Shown: positions 1-7,000 of the stretch, piece after piece | How positions within the stretch are numbered: the first letter of the stretch is position 1 | Layout: the number at the start of each line of letters is the position of its first letter | Made by a program: the position numbers and the translations under genes | Notes under the pieces: model-generated | Told to the model about the DNA's origin: nothing | The model's input: only the letters and a program-made list of their open reading frames with translations | The model's database searches: none | From: Sphingomonadales bacterium UBA1936 | Lineage (GTDB): Bacteria > Pseudomonadota > Alphaproteobacteria > Sphingomonadales > Sphingomonadaceae | Assembly: GCA_002336985.1 (NCBI GenBank) | Contig: DDFE01000012.1 | Coordinates: forward strand, 1-9,270 | Length of the DNA: 9,270 nt | Direction: 5' to 3'

Positions 1-917
1 TCGATCAGCGTTTCCTTGCTCGCTTGCAAAAACGGCCCGGCGGAGGTGGCCGCGAGCGCAATCGCCTTCACGTCCGGCCCGGCATAGCGGATGTTGGACA
101 CGGCAATACCGAATGGATCTTTCGCCAGCGCGTCGAGGATCTGCTGGCCGTGATCGTAGATCGTCCCGTCGGGATTGTTGATATGCGCGAATTCGCGCAG
201 CGCCGGATTCCAGCGGTGGCTTCCATCCAGCACGGCGTTCTGCAGGTAGAAACCGAAGCTGTCGTCGATGGCCCAGCTATAGGGTACGATCTCGCGGGCG
301 GCCCAATTGCCGGTCAGCCCAAGTTCGCCCCATCGCCGGATATTGCGGCCGCCGCGGCGGTGTTCAGTACCGAGTATTCCGTCGAGCTCGACCAGGGTCA
401 GGCGCGCGAGAGGATTGTCGCGATGGACGAAAACCTGCTGGGCATAGTCGAAATTGCGGATGTCGACGCTGCCGGTCATCAACTGGACGCCGGTCGGCGT
501 ATATCCCTTGAACCGCTCGAACGCTTTCGCCGCATCGGGCAGGATTTCCTCGCCCAGGATCGCGAGGTCCCCGCGCCCGTTGAACAGCGCGGGAATGCCC
601 GAGGACGTACCGTACATATGGTAATCGATGCGGGCGCCGGGGTGGAACCTGGCAAATCCCTGCTCCCACAGCCCGATCAGGTGTTCCATCCACGGAAGCT
701 TGCGGTTGCCATGGCCCCACAGCCGAATGGCACCCGCCACGCTTTCTCGCGGCGCATAAGGAGGGATCGCAGCAACGGTCCGGACTTCGAAACTGCCCGG
801 AAGTGCGGGTCGAGGATCGATCTTCTGGACCGCCGGCGTCAGGCGTTGCGCACTGGCACGGGCGGCAACGCCCGCGACCAGCCCGGCAACGACGCTCCGG
901 CGGCTAAGGCAATTCAC
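1..917 (-). CDS. SBP7: PstS-like periplasmic binding protein, C-terminus beyond window
   Basis: Seen: an open frame of 305 codons running off the left edge. It starts with GTG at 917-915, overlapping the TGA stop of SBP6 by four bases (GTGA). No ATG lies near this point, and the residues straight after the GTG form an export signal, which decides the start. The signal contains Ser-Arg-Arg-Ser-Val-Val (residues 5-10), a hydrophobic run and a likely cut after Ala-Ser-Ala (23), so it resembles a Tat leader more than the Sec leaders of its neighbours. PBP landmarks follow: AIRLWGHGN (63-71), FARFHPGARIDY (88-99), HRDNPLARL (165-173), LDGILG (178-183), RRWGELGLTGNWA (194-206) and HRWNP (234-238). 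Compared with its paralogs it lacks about 20 residues between LDGILG and RRWGELG, and Ser-Gly-Thr of the anion loop is replaced (Asp-Ser-Phe, 219-221, ungapped). Family membership is secure; the ligand is unknown. Inferred location: periplasm, possibly exported folded. Confidence 0.88.
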   Translation of the reverse strand, partial: MNCLSRRSVVAGLVAGVAARASAQRLTPAVQKIDPRPALPGSFEVRTVAAIPPYAPRESVAGAIRLWGHGNRKLPWMEHLIGLWEQGFARFHPGARIDYHMYGTSSGIPALFNGRGDLAILGEEILPDAAKAFERFKGYTPTGVQLMTGSVDIRNFDYAQQVFVHRDNPLARLTLVELDGILGTEHRRGGRNIRRWGELGLTGNWAAREIVPYSWAIDDSFGFYLQNAVLDGSHRWNPALREFAHINNPDGTIYDHGQQILDALAKDPFGIAVSNIRYAGPDVKAIALAATSAGPFLQASKETLI

Positions 918-2110
918 CGGTCCAGCTTCGCCAGCTGTTCGCGCTGCGCCGCCGGGGTCAGTGGCAGGTATTTGCCGTCCTGCTGCACCGCCTCCTGCCC
1001 TTCCCGGCTCAGAATGTAGCGCAGGAACTCGCGCTTCAGCGGATCGACCGCCTTACCCTTCTCCTTTTTGAGGTAATAATAGACGTCGCGAATCAACGGA
1101 TAGGTGCGGTTCTGCACCGTCTCCAGCGTCATCGGGACGGCAGGACCGCCATTCTGCGACAGCGCGACCATCTTCACGTTCGGATTGGCGAAGGGAATGC
1201 CGGTATAGGCGATGCCGTATTTGTCGGCGGCGAGCCCGTTGGTGATCAGCTCTCCACCCGCCGTCAGCGAACCGTCGGCCTTCAGCCCCGCGACGTTCGA
1301 ATAGGCGCGCATGGTCTCGTTCCATTTGGACGAACCCTTGAGTACCTTTTTGTCGATCTCGTCATTGAAGTGATATTTCATGTTGTAGCCGTAAACGGTG
1401 ATCCGTTTGTTGGCCCATTCGCCCTTCAGGCCTAGCTGGCCCCAGGTGCGGATGTTCTTTTCCGGACCACGCGCCCAGTCGGTTCGCCAGGTCAGCCCGT
1501 CCCAGCCGCCGTCGCGCTGCGCGCCCAGGATGCCGTCCAGCTGTTCCATGCTGAGTTTCGACAGCGGATTGTCCTTGTGGACGAATGCACCCAGCGCATA
1601 GCTCCAGCCCCGCACGTTATAGCTGCCGGTCGCCATCACGATTTCGATGATTTCGGTGCTGCTCGATCCGTCCTCTCCGCCGCCGGCACCTTCGCGTTCG
1701 AAGCCCTTCAACTCGTCCCACAGCGCCTGCCGCCCCATCGGCGCCAGATCGGCGGCATTCGAGATCAGGCCGGGAAAGCCGACGGCCGAGGAATAGAGAT
1801 TGTCGTCGAACGTCACATCGGGATGATATTTCCTGAAGCCCGCCTCCCAAACTTCGACGAGGCCAGAATCCTTGATGTAGTTGTTGCCCCATTGCCGCAG
1901 TTTGCCCTTCATCGGGGCCGACGGCCTGAACGGCTCGAGACCCGACAAGTCGAACTTCGGTTCGTAGAATTTTTTGACCTTGCGGGCCTTTGTGCCGATC
2001 GCCCGCGCCTTGGACAGGGCGTCGGCATCCCGCGTGGTCGGCTGCGCTGCGTCTTGTGCGACGGCAGGCGCCGCCACTCCGAGCGCCAGTATCGCGATCA
2101 GAAATTTCAT
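914..2110 (-). CDS. SBP6: PstS-like periplasmic binding protein
   Basis: Seen: 398 residues, starting at ATG 2110-2108, which overlaps the stop of SBP5 by four bases (ATGA). A Sec signal occupies residues 1-18 with the cut at Ala-Val-Ala before Gln19. A basic linker (33-48) and FDLSGLEPF (53-61) lead into the PBP domain: QWGNNYI (73-79), FRKYHPDVTF (92-101), HKDNPLSKL (178-186), QLDGILGAQRDGGW (190-203), a signature at 219-235 (NIRTWGQLGLKGEWANK), SKWNET (261-266), YPLIRD (337-342) and LSREGQ (367-372), ending LAKLDR. A Gly/Ser/acidic insertion (142-153) is not found in the other members. Known: the PstS-like family binds phosphate or similar ligands for ABC import. Odd: Ser-Gly-Thr of the phosphate loop is replaced by Tyr-His-Phe (246-248), so phosphate binding is doubtful. 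Closest relative in the window is SBP5. The mature part contains no cysteine. Confidence 0.93.
   Translation of the reverse strand: MKFLIAILALGVAAPAVAQDAAQPTTRDADALSKARAIGTKARKVKKFYEPKFDLSGLEPFRPSAPMKGKLRQWGNNYIKDSGLVEVWEAGFRKYHPDVTFDDNLYSSAVGFPGLISNAADLAPMGRQALWDELKGFEREGAGGGEDGSSSTEIIEIVMATGSYNVRGWSYALGAFVHKDNPLSKLSMEQLDGILGAQRDGGWDGLTWRTDWARGPEKNIRTWGQLGLKGEWANKRITVYGYNMKYHFNDEIDKKVLKGSSKWNETMRAYSNVAGLKADGSLTAGGELITNGLAADKYGIAYTGIPFANPNVKMVALSQNGGPAVPMTLETVQNRTYPLIRDVYYYLKKEKGKAVDPLKREFLRYILSREGQEAVQQDGKYLPLTPAAQREQLAKLDR
1406..1456 (-). repeat. Conserved 51-base paralog block, SBP6 copy (partner 2650-2700)
   Basis: Encodes the 17-residue signature of SBP6. The SBP5 copy at 2650-2700 matches at 46 of 51 bases by my count. 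Related, more diverged copies lie at 3822-3872 (SBP4), 6170-6220 and 5048-5098 (SBP3 domains 1 and 2). These are coding similarities from gene duplication, not a mobile or regulatory repeat, but they are possible sites of recombination between genes. Confidence 0.75.
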
Positions 2111-3327
2111 CCGCCCTCTCCACCCGTCGACGCCGAACCCACGGCATCGATTTCCTTCAGCTGCGCTCGCGCCATGTCCGGCGTCATCGGCAGGTACTTG
2201 CCATCAGCCATCACGGCCGCCTGCCCTTCGCGGCTCACGACGAAGCGCAGATATTCCGCAACCAGGGGATCGAGCTTCCTTCCGGGCGCGCGATTGGCGT
2301 AGAAATAGACTTCGCGGACCAGCGGATAGGTCCGGTCCTGCACGCTCTCCAGCGTGGGCGCCACGAACGGACCCGCCGCGGTTTTTGCCAGCGGCACCGT
2401 CTTCACGCCCGGCTTGTTGACGTAGAGCATCGACGTATAGGTGATCGCGTATTTGTCCTTGCCCAAGTCGTCCATCATCTGGTCGCCGGCCACCCACAGC
2501 TTGCCGAAATCGTTCGGGTCACCGTCGGTTCGCACCTTGTTGCTGTATTCGGTCAGCGTTTCGTTCCACTTGTACCCGCCGCCCATCACCTTTTCGGCGA
2601 AGTCGCGCGGAAAATGGAAATTGAGGTTGTAGGCGAGGACGCGGATCGGCTTGTTCGCCCATTCGCCCTTCAGGCCAAGCTGGCCCCATGTCCGGATGTT
2701 CTTCTCCGGACCCCGTGCGGCCTTTTCGTTCCAGTTGTTGCGGTCCCACCCGCCATCGCGCTGCGCCCCGAAGATGCCGTCGAGCTGTTCGATCGTCAGC
2801 TTCGACAGCGGATTGTCCTTGTGCACGAACGGCACCAGCGCGAACGTCCATCCCGAAACGTCGAACGACCCGGTCGCCATCGCAATTTCGACCGGCAGCG
2901 TACCGAATACCCGCTGGTAGGATTGCAGTTCGTCCCAGGTCGGCCGTCGCCCCATCGGCGCGAGATCGGCCTTGCCAGTATAAAGCCCCGCCATGGCGAT
3001 GAAGGTCGAGGACAAATTGTTCTCGAACTTCACATTCGGATGATATTTACGGAACGCGTCCTCGAACCGCTTTTCAAGGCTGGAATCGGCGAGGTAGTTC
3101 GATCCCCATTGCCGGATCGTGCCGGTCATTGCCGCCGAGGGCTTGTATTCGGGCAAGCCGGAAAGATCGAATTCCCTGGTATAGGCGCGCCGCATCCCCT
3201 TGGTCTTCAACGCTTCCGCCCGTGCGTTCTGGAGGTCGAGCGAGTTCTGCGACCCGTCTTTCGGCTGCGCGCCATGCGCCGCCGAGGCCGCCAGCACGGC
3301 ACCGAGGCAGATCAGGGCAAAGCGCAT
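2107..3327 (-). CDS. SBP5: PstS-like periplasmic binding protein
   Basis: Seen: 406 residues. The frame stays open upstream to about 3834, but ATG 3327-3325 is chosen because the signal peptide (residues 1-19, cut near Ala-His-Gly) begins there and the ATG overlaps the stop of SBP4 (ATGA). PBP landmarks: FDLSGLPEY (53-61), IRQWGSNYL (71-79), FRKYHPNVKF (92-101), AGLYTGKADLAPMGRR (113-128), HKDNPLSKL (169-177), QLDGIFGAQRDGGW (181-194), the 17-residue signature (210-226), YKWNET (252-257), YPLVRE (334-339) and SREGQ (365-369). Shared blocks with SBP6, including ARGPEKNIRTWGQLGLKGEW, point to a fairly recent duplication. Ser-Gly-Thr of the anion loop is replaced by Phe-His-Phe (237-239). The C-terminus carries a short Gly/Ser tail ending Gly-Gly-Glu-Gly-Gly; those codons supply the ribosome site of SBP6. 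Cys7 lies inside the signal peptide and does not form a lipobox. Inferred: a periplasmic solute binder with unknown ligand. Confidence 0.93.
   Translation of the reverse strand: MRFALICLGAVLAASAAHGAQPKDGSQNSLDLQNARAEALKTKGMRRAYTREFDLSGLPEYKPSAAMTGTIRQWGSNYLADSSLEKRFEDAFRKYHPNVKFENNLSSTFIAMAGLYTGKADLAPMGRRPTWDELQSYQRVFGTLPVEIAMATGSFDVSGWTFALVPFVHKDNPLSKLTIEQLDGIFGAQRDGGWDRNNWNEKAARGPEKNIRTWGQLGLKGEWANKPIRVLAYNLNFHFPRDFAEKVMGGGYKWNETLTEYSNKVRTDGDPNDFGKLWVAGDQMMDDLGKDKYAITYTSMLYVNKPGVKTVPLAKTAAGPFVAPTLESVQDRTYPLVREVYFYANRAPGRKLDPLVAEYLRFVVSREGQAAVMADGKYLPMTPDMARAQLKEIDAVGSASTGGEGG
2114..2121 (-). promoter_or_regulatory. Ribosome binding site of SBP6 inside the SBP5 C-terminus
   Basis: GGAGAGGG on the coding strand, three bases before the SBP6 ATG. 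These bases also encode part of the Gly-Gly-Glu-Gly-Gly tail of SBP5, so one stretch serves as coding tail and ribosome site. Confidence 0.65.
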
Positions 3328-4523
3328 CACTTCGCCGGGTCCAGCTTCGCCAGTTGTTCCTTCACGATTGCGGCGGTCAGCGGCGTGTAACGGCCCTCGC
3401 GCTGGATCTGCTCCTGGCCTTGCTGGCTGAGCACGAAGCGCAGGAATTCCTCGACCTTCGGGTCCATCGCCTTGCCCGGCGCCTTGTTGGCGTAGAAGAA
3501 AATCTCGTTGATCAGCGGATAGGTGCGGTCGCGCGTGCTCTCCAGCGTACGCTTGACGGCAGGACCACCGTCGCGCGGTGCGATAGCCAGTTCCTTGAGG
3601 TTGGGGCCCAGCACCAGCGGCGAGGCGATGCAGATCGCCAGCGGATCGTTCTCCGCATAGGCCAGCACCTGCTTGCTCCACGAGTTGATCGTACCCTCGG
3701 GCGTCGCATAGTTGGAGAAGGCCTGGTAGCCCTCGACCCACTGGTCGCTGCCGCCGAGCACGAGGTTCTGGAACACGACCTGGATGTTCGCGCGCGGACT
3801 CTGTCCGCACGGATGGATCGGCTTGTTCGCCCATTCACCGGTCGCGCCAAGCTGGCCCCAGGTGCGGATATTCTCGTCCGCGCCGCGCTTGAAGGGATAG
3901 TCGTTGCGATAGACACTACCGTCATAGCCGCCGTTGCGCGCGGTGCCGAAGATGCCGTCGAGCTGCTTCATGCTCAGTTCTTTGATCGGGTTGTCCTTGT
4001 TCACCAGGATGATGAAGCCCGGCGACCAGCCATAGACGTCGAACGAACCGGTCGCCGCCGTGATCTCCGTGATCGGATATTTATAAACCTGTTCGAAGGT
4101 CAGGTGGTCCATCAGTGTCGCCGGTCGGCCGACACCGAGATCGGCAACCTTGCCCGCGACACCCGGGACGGCGATGCCCGCCGTCGGCAGGTTATATTCG
4201 ATGGTGATGCCGGGATGATATTTCTTGAACTCGGTCGCCCAATATTCGCCCAGCGGGCCGTCCTTCAGGTAGTTGCTGCCCCAGATGCGCAGCGTGCCCG
4301 TGACCTTTTGCTTCGGCTTGTAGACCGGCAGGTCGCTCAGATCCCATTTCTTGGTGTAGCCGCCGAGATTGGCGTTCGACTTGCGAAAGCCGGTGACGTC
4401 GAGCGTCCAGATGCTCTTCTTCGCATTGGTCGCCTGCCCGGGTTTGGCGGGGGCGGGGGCCGTCTGCGCGAATGCGGGTGCCGTCAGCGCCAATGCTGTC
4501 GTGGCAAGAACCAGTGATTTCAT
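3327..4523 (-). CDS. SBP4: PstS-like periplasmic binding protein with a cysteine pair
   Basis: Seen: 398 residues. ATG 4523-4521 is chosen because a Sec signal (residues 1-19, Ala-Phe-Ala before Gln20) begins there and GGGAGAG lies four bases upstream; the frame is open further upstream (to about 4967) but reads as an overlap of SBP3. A Pro/Ala-rich linker (21-30) is followed by WDLSDLPVY (60-68), LRIWGSNYL (78-86), FKKYHPGITIEY (99-110), GWSPGF (165-170), NKDNPIKEL (175-183), QLDGIFG (187-193), RTWGQLGATGEWANKPI (220-236), YPLINE (335-340) and LSQQGQ (365-370). The GWSPGF-type block groups it with both domains of SBP3 rather than with SBP5/SBP6. It has exactly two cysteines, Cys239 and Cys298, in segments predicted to lie on neighbouring strands of the second lobe; a disulfide is plausible in the periplasm. 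The anion loop is Ala-Asn-Ile (245-247) instead of Ser-Gly-Thr. Its stop overlaps the start of SBP5. Confidence 0.93.
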   Translation of the reverse strand: MKSLVLATTALALTAPAFAQTAPAPAKPGQATNAKKSIWTLDVTGFRKSNANLGGYTKKWDLSDLPVYKPKQKVTGTLRIWGSNYLKDGPLGEYWATEFKKYHPGITIEYNLPTAGIAVPGVAGKVADLGVGRPATLMDHLTFEQVYKYPITEITAATGSFDVYGWSPGFIILVNKDNPIKELSMKQLDGIFGTARNGGYDGSVYRNDYPFKRGADENIRTWGQLGATGEWANKPIHPCGQSPRANIQVVFQNLVLGGSDQWVEGYQAFSNYATPEGTINSWSKQVLAYAENDPLAICIASPLVLGPNLKELAIAPRDGGPAVKRTLESTRDRTYPLINEIFFYANKAPGKAMDPKVEEFLRFVLSQQGQEQIQREGRYTPLTAAIVKEQLAKLDPAK

Positions 4524-4527
4524 GACG

Positions 4528-4534
4528 CTCTCCC
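4528..4534 (-). promoter_or_regulatory. Ribosome binding site of SBP4
   Basis: GGGAGAG on the coding strand, four bases before the SBP4 ATG and filling the start of the 11-base gap after the SBP3 stop. It is identical to the ribosome site of SBP3. It decides the SBP4 start in favour of 4523. Confidence 0.8.
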
Positions 4535-6880
4535 TTATTTCATCGTGACCTGGGCGACGGCCCGGTCGATCTTGTCGGCTTCGGTTTTCGCGGTGAGACC
4601 GGTCAGCGGCAGCCATTTCCCGTCGCGCTGGATGATTTCCTGTCCCTCGCGGCTCAGCATGAAGCGCAGGAATTCGCGGACCGCGGGTGCGATCTGCTGC
4701 CCCGGTTCGGCGTCGGCATAGGCGTAGGTTTCGAGCGCCAGCGGATAGCTGCGGTCCTGCACGGTCTTCAGGCTCGGCAGGACGAACCCGCTTAACGCAG
4801 TTGCCGCGACGGGCACAGCGCGGGCACCCGGGACGTCGAGCCCGGCGGGTCCGAAGGCGATGCCGCAGCGATCCTTGACCGCCGCCATGACGCGATCCCG
4901 GCTCGGCTGCGTCCGCTTCCCGTCCTTGCCCAGCGCCAGCGGAATTTCGCGCGCGCCGTCGTTCCACATATTGCCGCCCGCGAGCACCTTTCGCTCAAAG
5001 ACCGACATCGTGTGGTATTTGAGCGGCGGGATGTAGACGTCGATCGGCTTGTTCGCGCAGGCGCCCGTGATGCCGAGTTGCGACCAGTTGCGAATATTCT
5101 CGCTGGCGCCGCGTCCGGCCTGCCGCCGCCAAACCGTGGATACCCATCCACCGCGGCGCGGCCCGCCGAAAATGCCGTCGAGCTGGCGCATGGTCAGCCC
5201 CTTGATCGGATTGTCCTTCGCCACATAGATTGCGAACGCCGGGCTCCAGCCCTGCACGTCGAAGCTGCCGCCCGCGATCTGGAATTCGCGGACCGAGCGT
5301 TCGTATTTCTCCTGGAACGCATAGGCCTCGCCCGCGAAATAGGTGCTCCAGCGCCGTCCGATCGACAGGTCGACACCGTGATCGATCACGTCGCCGTCCT
5401 TCAGCTGGAACGTGATGCCGGGGTGGTATTTCGCGAACGCCGCGATCAGCGCCTTACCCACGGTTCCGGCCATCAACTGGCCGCTCGCGGGCATGCGGAT
5501 CGTACCGGTAACCGCTGCGCCCGGTACGTAGGCGGGCACAGCCGACAGGTCGAACTGCGGCGCGTAATAGGCCTTGGTCGCGACCACCTTCCCCGTCTCG
5601 TCGGGGCTCTCGCCGTCCCATTTCTTCGGGGCAAGCTGGTCGAGTTGCAGGCCGAGTTCGTTGGGGCTCACCCGCTCGCCGGTCTGCTCCAGCTTCGCGC
5701 GCATTTCTGCCGCCCGCTTGCCCGGCAGGACGATCCACTTGCCGTCCTTCTGGATCGCATCCTGCCCTTCGCGGCTGAGCATGAAGGTCAGGAATTCCTT
5801 GACCAGCGGATCGAGCTTCTTGCCGGGCGCAAGGCGCGTCTGTGCCCATTGCTCGATGAACAACGGGTACGACCGGTCGCGCAGCGTCGCACGCGTTTCC
5901 GTGACGAACGGCCCCTTGTCAGTCGCTCCCACCGGCACCGCGCGGATGCCTGGACGCGTCGATGCCATGTCGGAAAACGAGATACCGTATTTGTCCGTCG
6001 ACATGTCGCGCACGATTTCCGTAGCCGAGGTGTAGCGCGTCCCGTCCGGGTTCATCTCATGGCTGTATTCGAGCGTGTTTTCGTTCCAGATGTCGCCACC
6101 CTTCATGACCTTGCGCTCGAAGCCCAGCTGGATGTTGTACTTCAGCGGACGGCCATAGATGTGGATCGGCTTGTCAGCCCATTCGCCCTTCAGGCCCGCT
6201 TGTCCCCAAGTGCGGATGTTCCTGTCTGGCCCGCGCGCGACGCTCGAGTCCCAGCGGGTGCCCTTCCACCCGCCGGTCCGCGCGCCGCCGAAGATGCCGT
6301 CGAGCTGCGCCATGCTGAGATGCGCGATCGGGTTGTCCTTGTGGACGAAGATGACGAAACCGGGGCTCCAGCCGGGAACGTCGTAGCTGCCGGTCGCCCA
6401 ATCGATCTCGAACAGTCGCTCGCCCGTCGCCTGTTCGTATTGGGAGGCCGCGCGTAGACGATCCGAAATTCGCGGACCGGTTTCGATGTCGACCGTGCCG
6501 GATGCCAGCGTCCCTTTCGGCGTGATGACCACTTTCACGTTCGGGTGGAATTTCTGGAATGCCGCGATCCACTGATCCTTGATCAGCCCGTCGTGGAGGT
6601 AGAGCCCGCCGACGCGGATGGTGCCCGAAAGCTGCCGCTTCGGCCTGTAAACCGGAAACTCGGTTAGTGGTTCGAGGTCGGTGTAGAAGCGCTTGTGCTT
6701 GCGCGAATCCGTGCGGGCGTTGTGTTCGCCCCGGATGACCAGGTTTTCTTTCACCCCGTCCCCCAGCCGCGCGAGGAGCTGGTCGTAATTTTCGCCCGTA
6801 GGCGACTTGGGGTCGACCTGCGCAACGGCCATGCCTCCGGCCATCAGCGTGGTGGCGAGAAGCAGGGCTGGGCTACGCAT
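4535..6880 (-). CDS. SBP3: tandem double-domain PstS-like binding protein
   Basis: Seen: 781 residues, about twice the usual family length, with no frame break. Start ATG 6880-6878 is supported by GGGAGAG three bases upstream and a signal peptide (1-20, Ala-Val-Ala before Gln21); upstream in-frame codons to 6982 do not look like a leader. Domain 1 (about 21-396): IRVGGLYL (88-95), FQKFHPNVKV (108-117), GWSPGF (170-175), HKDNPIAHL (180-188), QLDGIFGG (192-199), NIRTWGQAGLKGEWADK (221-237), YPLFIE (338-343), LSREGQ (368-373). A polar linker (about 397-435) follows, then domain 2 (about 436-781): FDLSAVPAY (443-451), FAKYHPGITF (482-491), GWSPAF (544-549), AKDNPIKGL (554-562), QLDGIFGG (566-573), NIRNWSQLGITGACANK (595-611), YPLALE (712-717), LSREGQ (743-748). 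Domain 2 still has the pre-domain segment of a free-standing paralog but no signal peptide, implying fusion of two former genes. The two anion loops read Tyr-Asn-Ile (248-250) and Tyr-His-Thr (622-624). Only domain 2 has cysteines (608, 672). Inferred: a two-site or bridging periplasmic binder. Confidence 0.92.
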   Translation of the reverse strand: MRSPALLLATTLMAGGMAVAQVDPKSPTGENYDQLLARLGDGVKENLVIRGEHNARTDSRKHKRFYTDLEPLTEFPVYRPKRQLSGTIRVGGLYLHDGLIKDQWIAAFQKFHPNVKVVITPKGTLASGTVDIETGPRISDRLRAASQYEQATGERLFEIDWATGSYDVPGWSPGFVIFVHKDNPIAHLSMAQLDGIFGGARTGGWKGTRWDSSVARGPDRNIRTWGQAGLKGEWADKPIHIYGRPLKYNIQLGFERKVMKGGDIWNENTLEYSHEMNPDGTRYTSATEIVRDMSTDKYGISFSDMASTRPGIRAVPVGATDKGPFVTETRATLRDRSYPLFIEQWAQTRLAPGKKLDPLVKEFLTFMLSREGQDAIQKDGKWIVLPGKRAAEMRAKLEQTGERVSPNELGLQLDQLAPKKWDGESPDETGKVVATKAYYAPQFDLSAVPAYVPGAAVTGTIRMPASGQLMAGTVGKALIAAFAKYHPGITFQLKDGDVIDHGVDLSIGRRWSTYFAGEAYAFQEKYERSVREFQIAGGSFDVQGWSPAFAIYVAKDNPIKGLTMRQLDGIFGGPRRGGWVSTVWRRQAGRGASENIRNWSQLGITGACANKPIDVYIPPLKYHTMSVFERKVLAGGNMWNDGAREIPLALGKDGKRTQPSRDRVMAAVKDRCGIAFGPAGLDVPGARAVPVAATALSGFVLPSLKTVQDRSYPLALETYAYADAEPGQQIAPAVREFLRFMLSREGQEIIQRDGKWLPLTGLTAKTEADKIDRAVAQVTMK

Positions 6881-6883
6881 GAT

Positions 6884-6890
6884 CTCTCCC
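6884..6890 (-). promoter_or_regulatory. Ribosome binding site of SBP3
   Basis: GGGAGAG on the coding strand, three bases before ATG 6880. It supports the signal-peptide start over the longer in-frame possibility at 6982. Confidence 0.8.
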
Positions 6891-6941
6891 GTTTTCGAAT
6901 GCCGTGTTCGGCTTGATGGTCGGTATCGGTCCGGGTTCGTC

Positions 6942-6985
6942 GCCGTACGCAGGGCGCGAAAGGGGAGGAGCCCCCTGCGCACGGC
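6942..6985 (-). promoter_or_regulatory. 13-bp hairpin in the SBP2-SBP3 gap
   Basis: Arms 6973-6985 and 6942-6954 pair over 13 bases on the transcript (12 Watson-Crick pairs and one G-U), with an 18-base loop at 6955-6972. It begins 15 bases after the TAG stop of SBP2. No run of U follows it on either strand, so it is not a textbook intrinsic terminator. Likely roles are partial termination, mRNA end protection or processing, which would set different amounts of SBP1-2 and SBP3-7. The loop contains a CUCCUCCCC-like pyrimidine stretch able to pair with the GGGGGG at 6992-6997 or with the GGGAG of the SBP3 ribosome site. A switch is possible but unproven. Confidence 0.6.
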
Positions 6986-7000
6986 AGACGTCCCCCCTTA

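Larger units (their letters stand above)
6881..7000. other. Only sizeable intergenic gap (120 bp)
   Basis: It holds a second in-frame stop directly after the SBP2 stop (TAG at 7003-7001, TAA at 7000-6998), a G6 run (6992-6997), the 13-bp hairpin and the SBP3 ribosome site. I see no convincing -35/-10 pair, no operator repeat and no small gene. All other junctions are 44 bases or less. Confidence 0.7.

Noticed and set aside
3307..3309. Cys7 of SBP5 as a lipoprotein attachment site
   Set aside because: The residues before it (Ala-Leu-Ile) do not fit a lipobox, and the cysteine is too early, with the hydrophobic core continuing after it.
3328..3834. Upstream extension of SBP5 to 3834 (and similarly SBP4 to 4967, SBP2 to 9220)
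   Set aside because: The extensions overlap well-supported upstream genes, read as low-quality sequence, and would bury a signal peptide in the middle of the protein.
24..6457. Long plus-strand open frames (for example 24-1019, 1990-3390, 3129-4517, 5012-6457)
   Set aside because: They lie antisense to clear PBP genes, show Arg/His/Pro-rich composition without recognisable domains, and are expected shadows in GC-rich coding DNA.
6901..6912. Small inverted repeat GCCG-TGTT-CGGC as an operator or hairpin
   Set aside because: Only a 4-bp stem; common by chance in GC-rich DNA.
6881..6982. Start of SBP3 at 6982
   Set aside because: The extra 34 residues are Arg-rich and would precede a clean signal peptide; the start would also lie inside the hairpin, while GGGAGAG sits correctly for ATG 6880.
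6942..6985. Classical rho-independent terminator
   Set aside because: No U-rich run follows the hairpin on either strand; the sequence after it is GC-rich and the operon appears to continue.
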